From: Endomicrobiia bacterium
GTDB lineage: Bacteria > Elusimicrobiota > Endomicrobiia > PHAN01
Assembly: GCA_030018875.1 (NCBI GenBank)
Contig: JASEHK010000092.1
Coordinates: 432 to 6,164, forward strand
DNA length: 5,733 bases
Reading direction: 5' to 3'
Both the position numbers and the translations under genes were made by a program. The notes under the pieces were generated by a model that saw nothing but the letters and a program-made list of their open reading frames with translations, ran no database searches and was not told the DNA's origin. Position 1 is the stretch's first letter. Every line of letters begins with the position of its first letter. Below are positions 5,216 to 5,733 of the stretch, piece after piece.

Positions 5216-5665
5216 TCATTTGGAATATTTTTTTTCTATGTCGCGAAGTTTCGCGAGGCGCCGCTCGTGTCTTCCGCCGGCGTATGGCGTCTGGAGCCAC
5301 GCTTTCACGGCGGCTTCGGCCGCGAGGTCGCCGAGCATTTTGGCGCCGAGGCAAAGGATGTTGGCGTCGTCGTGCTCCGAGGCGAAGCGGGCAGTTATTT
5401 CGTTGTAGGCGCATACCGCTATTATGCCGGGAACTTTGTTGGCGGCGATGGGCATTGCGCCGCCCGTGCCGTCAATGAGAATGCCCTTGCCGTATTCTTT
5501 TCGCGCGATCGTTTCGGCCACAAGAAGCGCTATGTCGGGCCAGTCCACGGCTTCCTCGGAGTAACACCCGAAGTCGGCGACGTCGTGTCCGGACTTTTGA
5601 AGCGATTTCTTCAGAAACTCTTTTAATTTGAATCCGGAATGGTCGGAACCGATGACTATTTCCAT
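5216..5665 (-). CDS. RpiB/LacA/LacB-family sugar-phosphate isomerase with Cys-to-Asp change at the catalytic position
   Basis: This 149-residue protein aligns without gaps to the downstream RpiB (about 64 identical positions, 43%, by hand count). Family features kept are SDHSG (Asp8-His9), DWPD (41-44), AANKVPG (74-80), His98, and Arg132 and Arg136 of GGRHERR. The catalytic Cys65 is Asp65 and the loop reads DGTGGAMPIAANK, with the GxGxG and Ser pattern of the oxyanion loop altered; Asn99 is Asp. LacA, one half of galactose-6-phosphate isomerase, also carries Asp at this point, while LacB carries Cys. This protein may therefore have a different substrate, or serve as the partner subunit of the Cys-containing RpiB. 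The start is preceded only by a weak GGA at -4 to -6. The stop was probably originally overlapped with the rpiB start, before the element inserted. No encapsulation peptide is evident. Confidence 0.92.
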   Translation of the reverse strand: MEIVIGSDHSGFKLKEFLKKSLQKSGHDVADFGCYSEEAVDWPDIALLVAETIARKEYGKGILIDGTGGAMPIAANKVPGIIAVCAYNEITARFASEHDDANILCLGAKMLGDLAAEAAVKAWLQTPYAGGRHERRLAKLRDIEKKYSK

Positions 5666-5678
5666 AAATCCGTTTATA

Positions 5679-5733
5679 TCACCACAAATCCTTAAATTGT
5701 CTCGCTCCGTGGACTATAGCCACGATTTCCACC
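5679..5733 (-). CDS. C-terminal tail of a RelE/ParE-type toxin (partial)
   Basis: The frame entering from the right edge encodes 17 residues before TGA at 5679-5681. The run VEIVAIVHGARQFKDLW matches the typical C-terminal strand and His-Gly-Ala-Arg motif of ParE/RelE-superfamily toxins, which inhibit gyrase (ParE) or cleave ribosome-bound mRNA (RelE). Only the tail is visible, so subfamily and intactness cannot be judged, and any antitoxin gene lies outside the window. The stop is 13 nt before the start of the rpiB-like gene, close enough for co-transcription. Family assignment from so short a segment is tentative. Confidence 0.55.
   Translation of the reverse strand, partial: VEIVAIVHGARQFKDLW

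Noticed and set aside
4478..5665. Encapsulation peptides on the RpiB proteins
   Set aside because: Both are 149 residues, the normal RpiB length, with no terminal amphipathic extension joined by a linker.

Overview
All genes that can be supported lie on the minus strand and look like one long, tightly packed transcription unit read from right to left. In transcription order they are: the tail of a ParE/RelE-type toxin, an RpiB paralogue with an altered catalytic site, a small inserted element carrying a broken GIY-YIG nuclease gene, a canonical RpiB, a TPR protein, a lipoprotein, two EutN/CcmL-type bacterial microcompartment (BMC) vertex proteins, an HD-domain phosphohydrolase, tRNA-guanine transglycosylase (Tgt), and the N-terminal 294 residues of a HEAT-repeat protein that runs off the left edge. 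Most junctions are stop/start overlaps (ATGA or TGATG), which suggests co-transcription and translational coupling. No rRNA, tRNA, CRISPR array, convincing promoter or classical terminator was seen.

The organism is probably an uncultivated Gram-negative-type bacterium. A lipobox lipoprotein, a secreted or anchored TPR protein and a HEAT-repeat protein point to a diderm envelope. The gene style, GC-rich coding with short degenerate intergenic repeats, would fit a candidate phylum such as Elusimicrobiota or Omnitrophota. This placement is a low-confidence impression, not a phylogenetic result.

Biologically, the centre of interest is 2672-5665. Two different BMC pentamer (vertex) proteins sit in one operon with two divergent RpiB sugar-phosphate isomerases. 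From what I recall of BMC surveys, RpiB-family isomerases, usually with DeoC-type aldolases, mark the 'sugar phosphate utilising' (SPU) class of predicted microcompartments, so this may be the edge of such a locus. No hexameric shell protein or aldolase is inside the window. The two RpiB proteins have the same length and about 43% identity by hand count. One keeps the catalytic Cys65; the other has Asp there and a changed glycine loop, recalling the unequal LacA/LacB pair.

Between the two rpiB genes is a 288-bp element with 19-bp terminal inverted repeats (one mismatch) and an ATGAA direct repeat at both ends. Conceptual removal of the element and one direct repeat recreates an ATGA stop/start overlap identical in form to neighbouring junctions. 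This is strong internal evidence for a recent insertion of a small mobile unit bearing a GIY-YIG nuclease gene, now interrupted by an in-frame TAG. A second, hairpin-forming repeat lies between the two vertex-protein genes.
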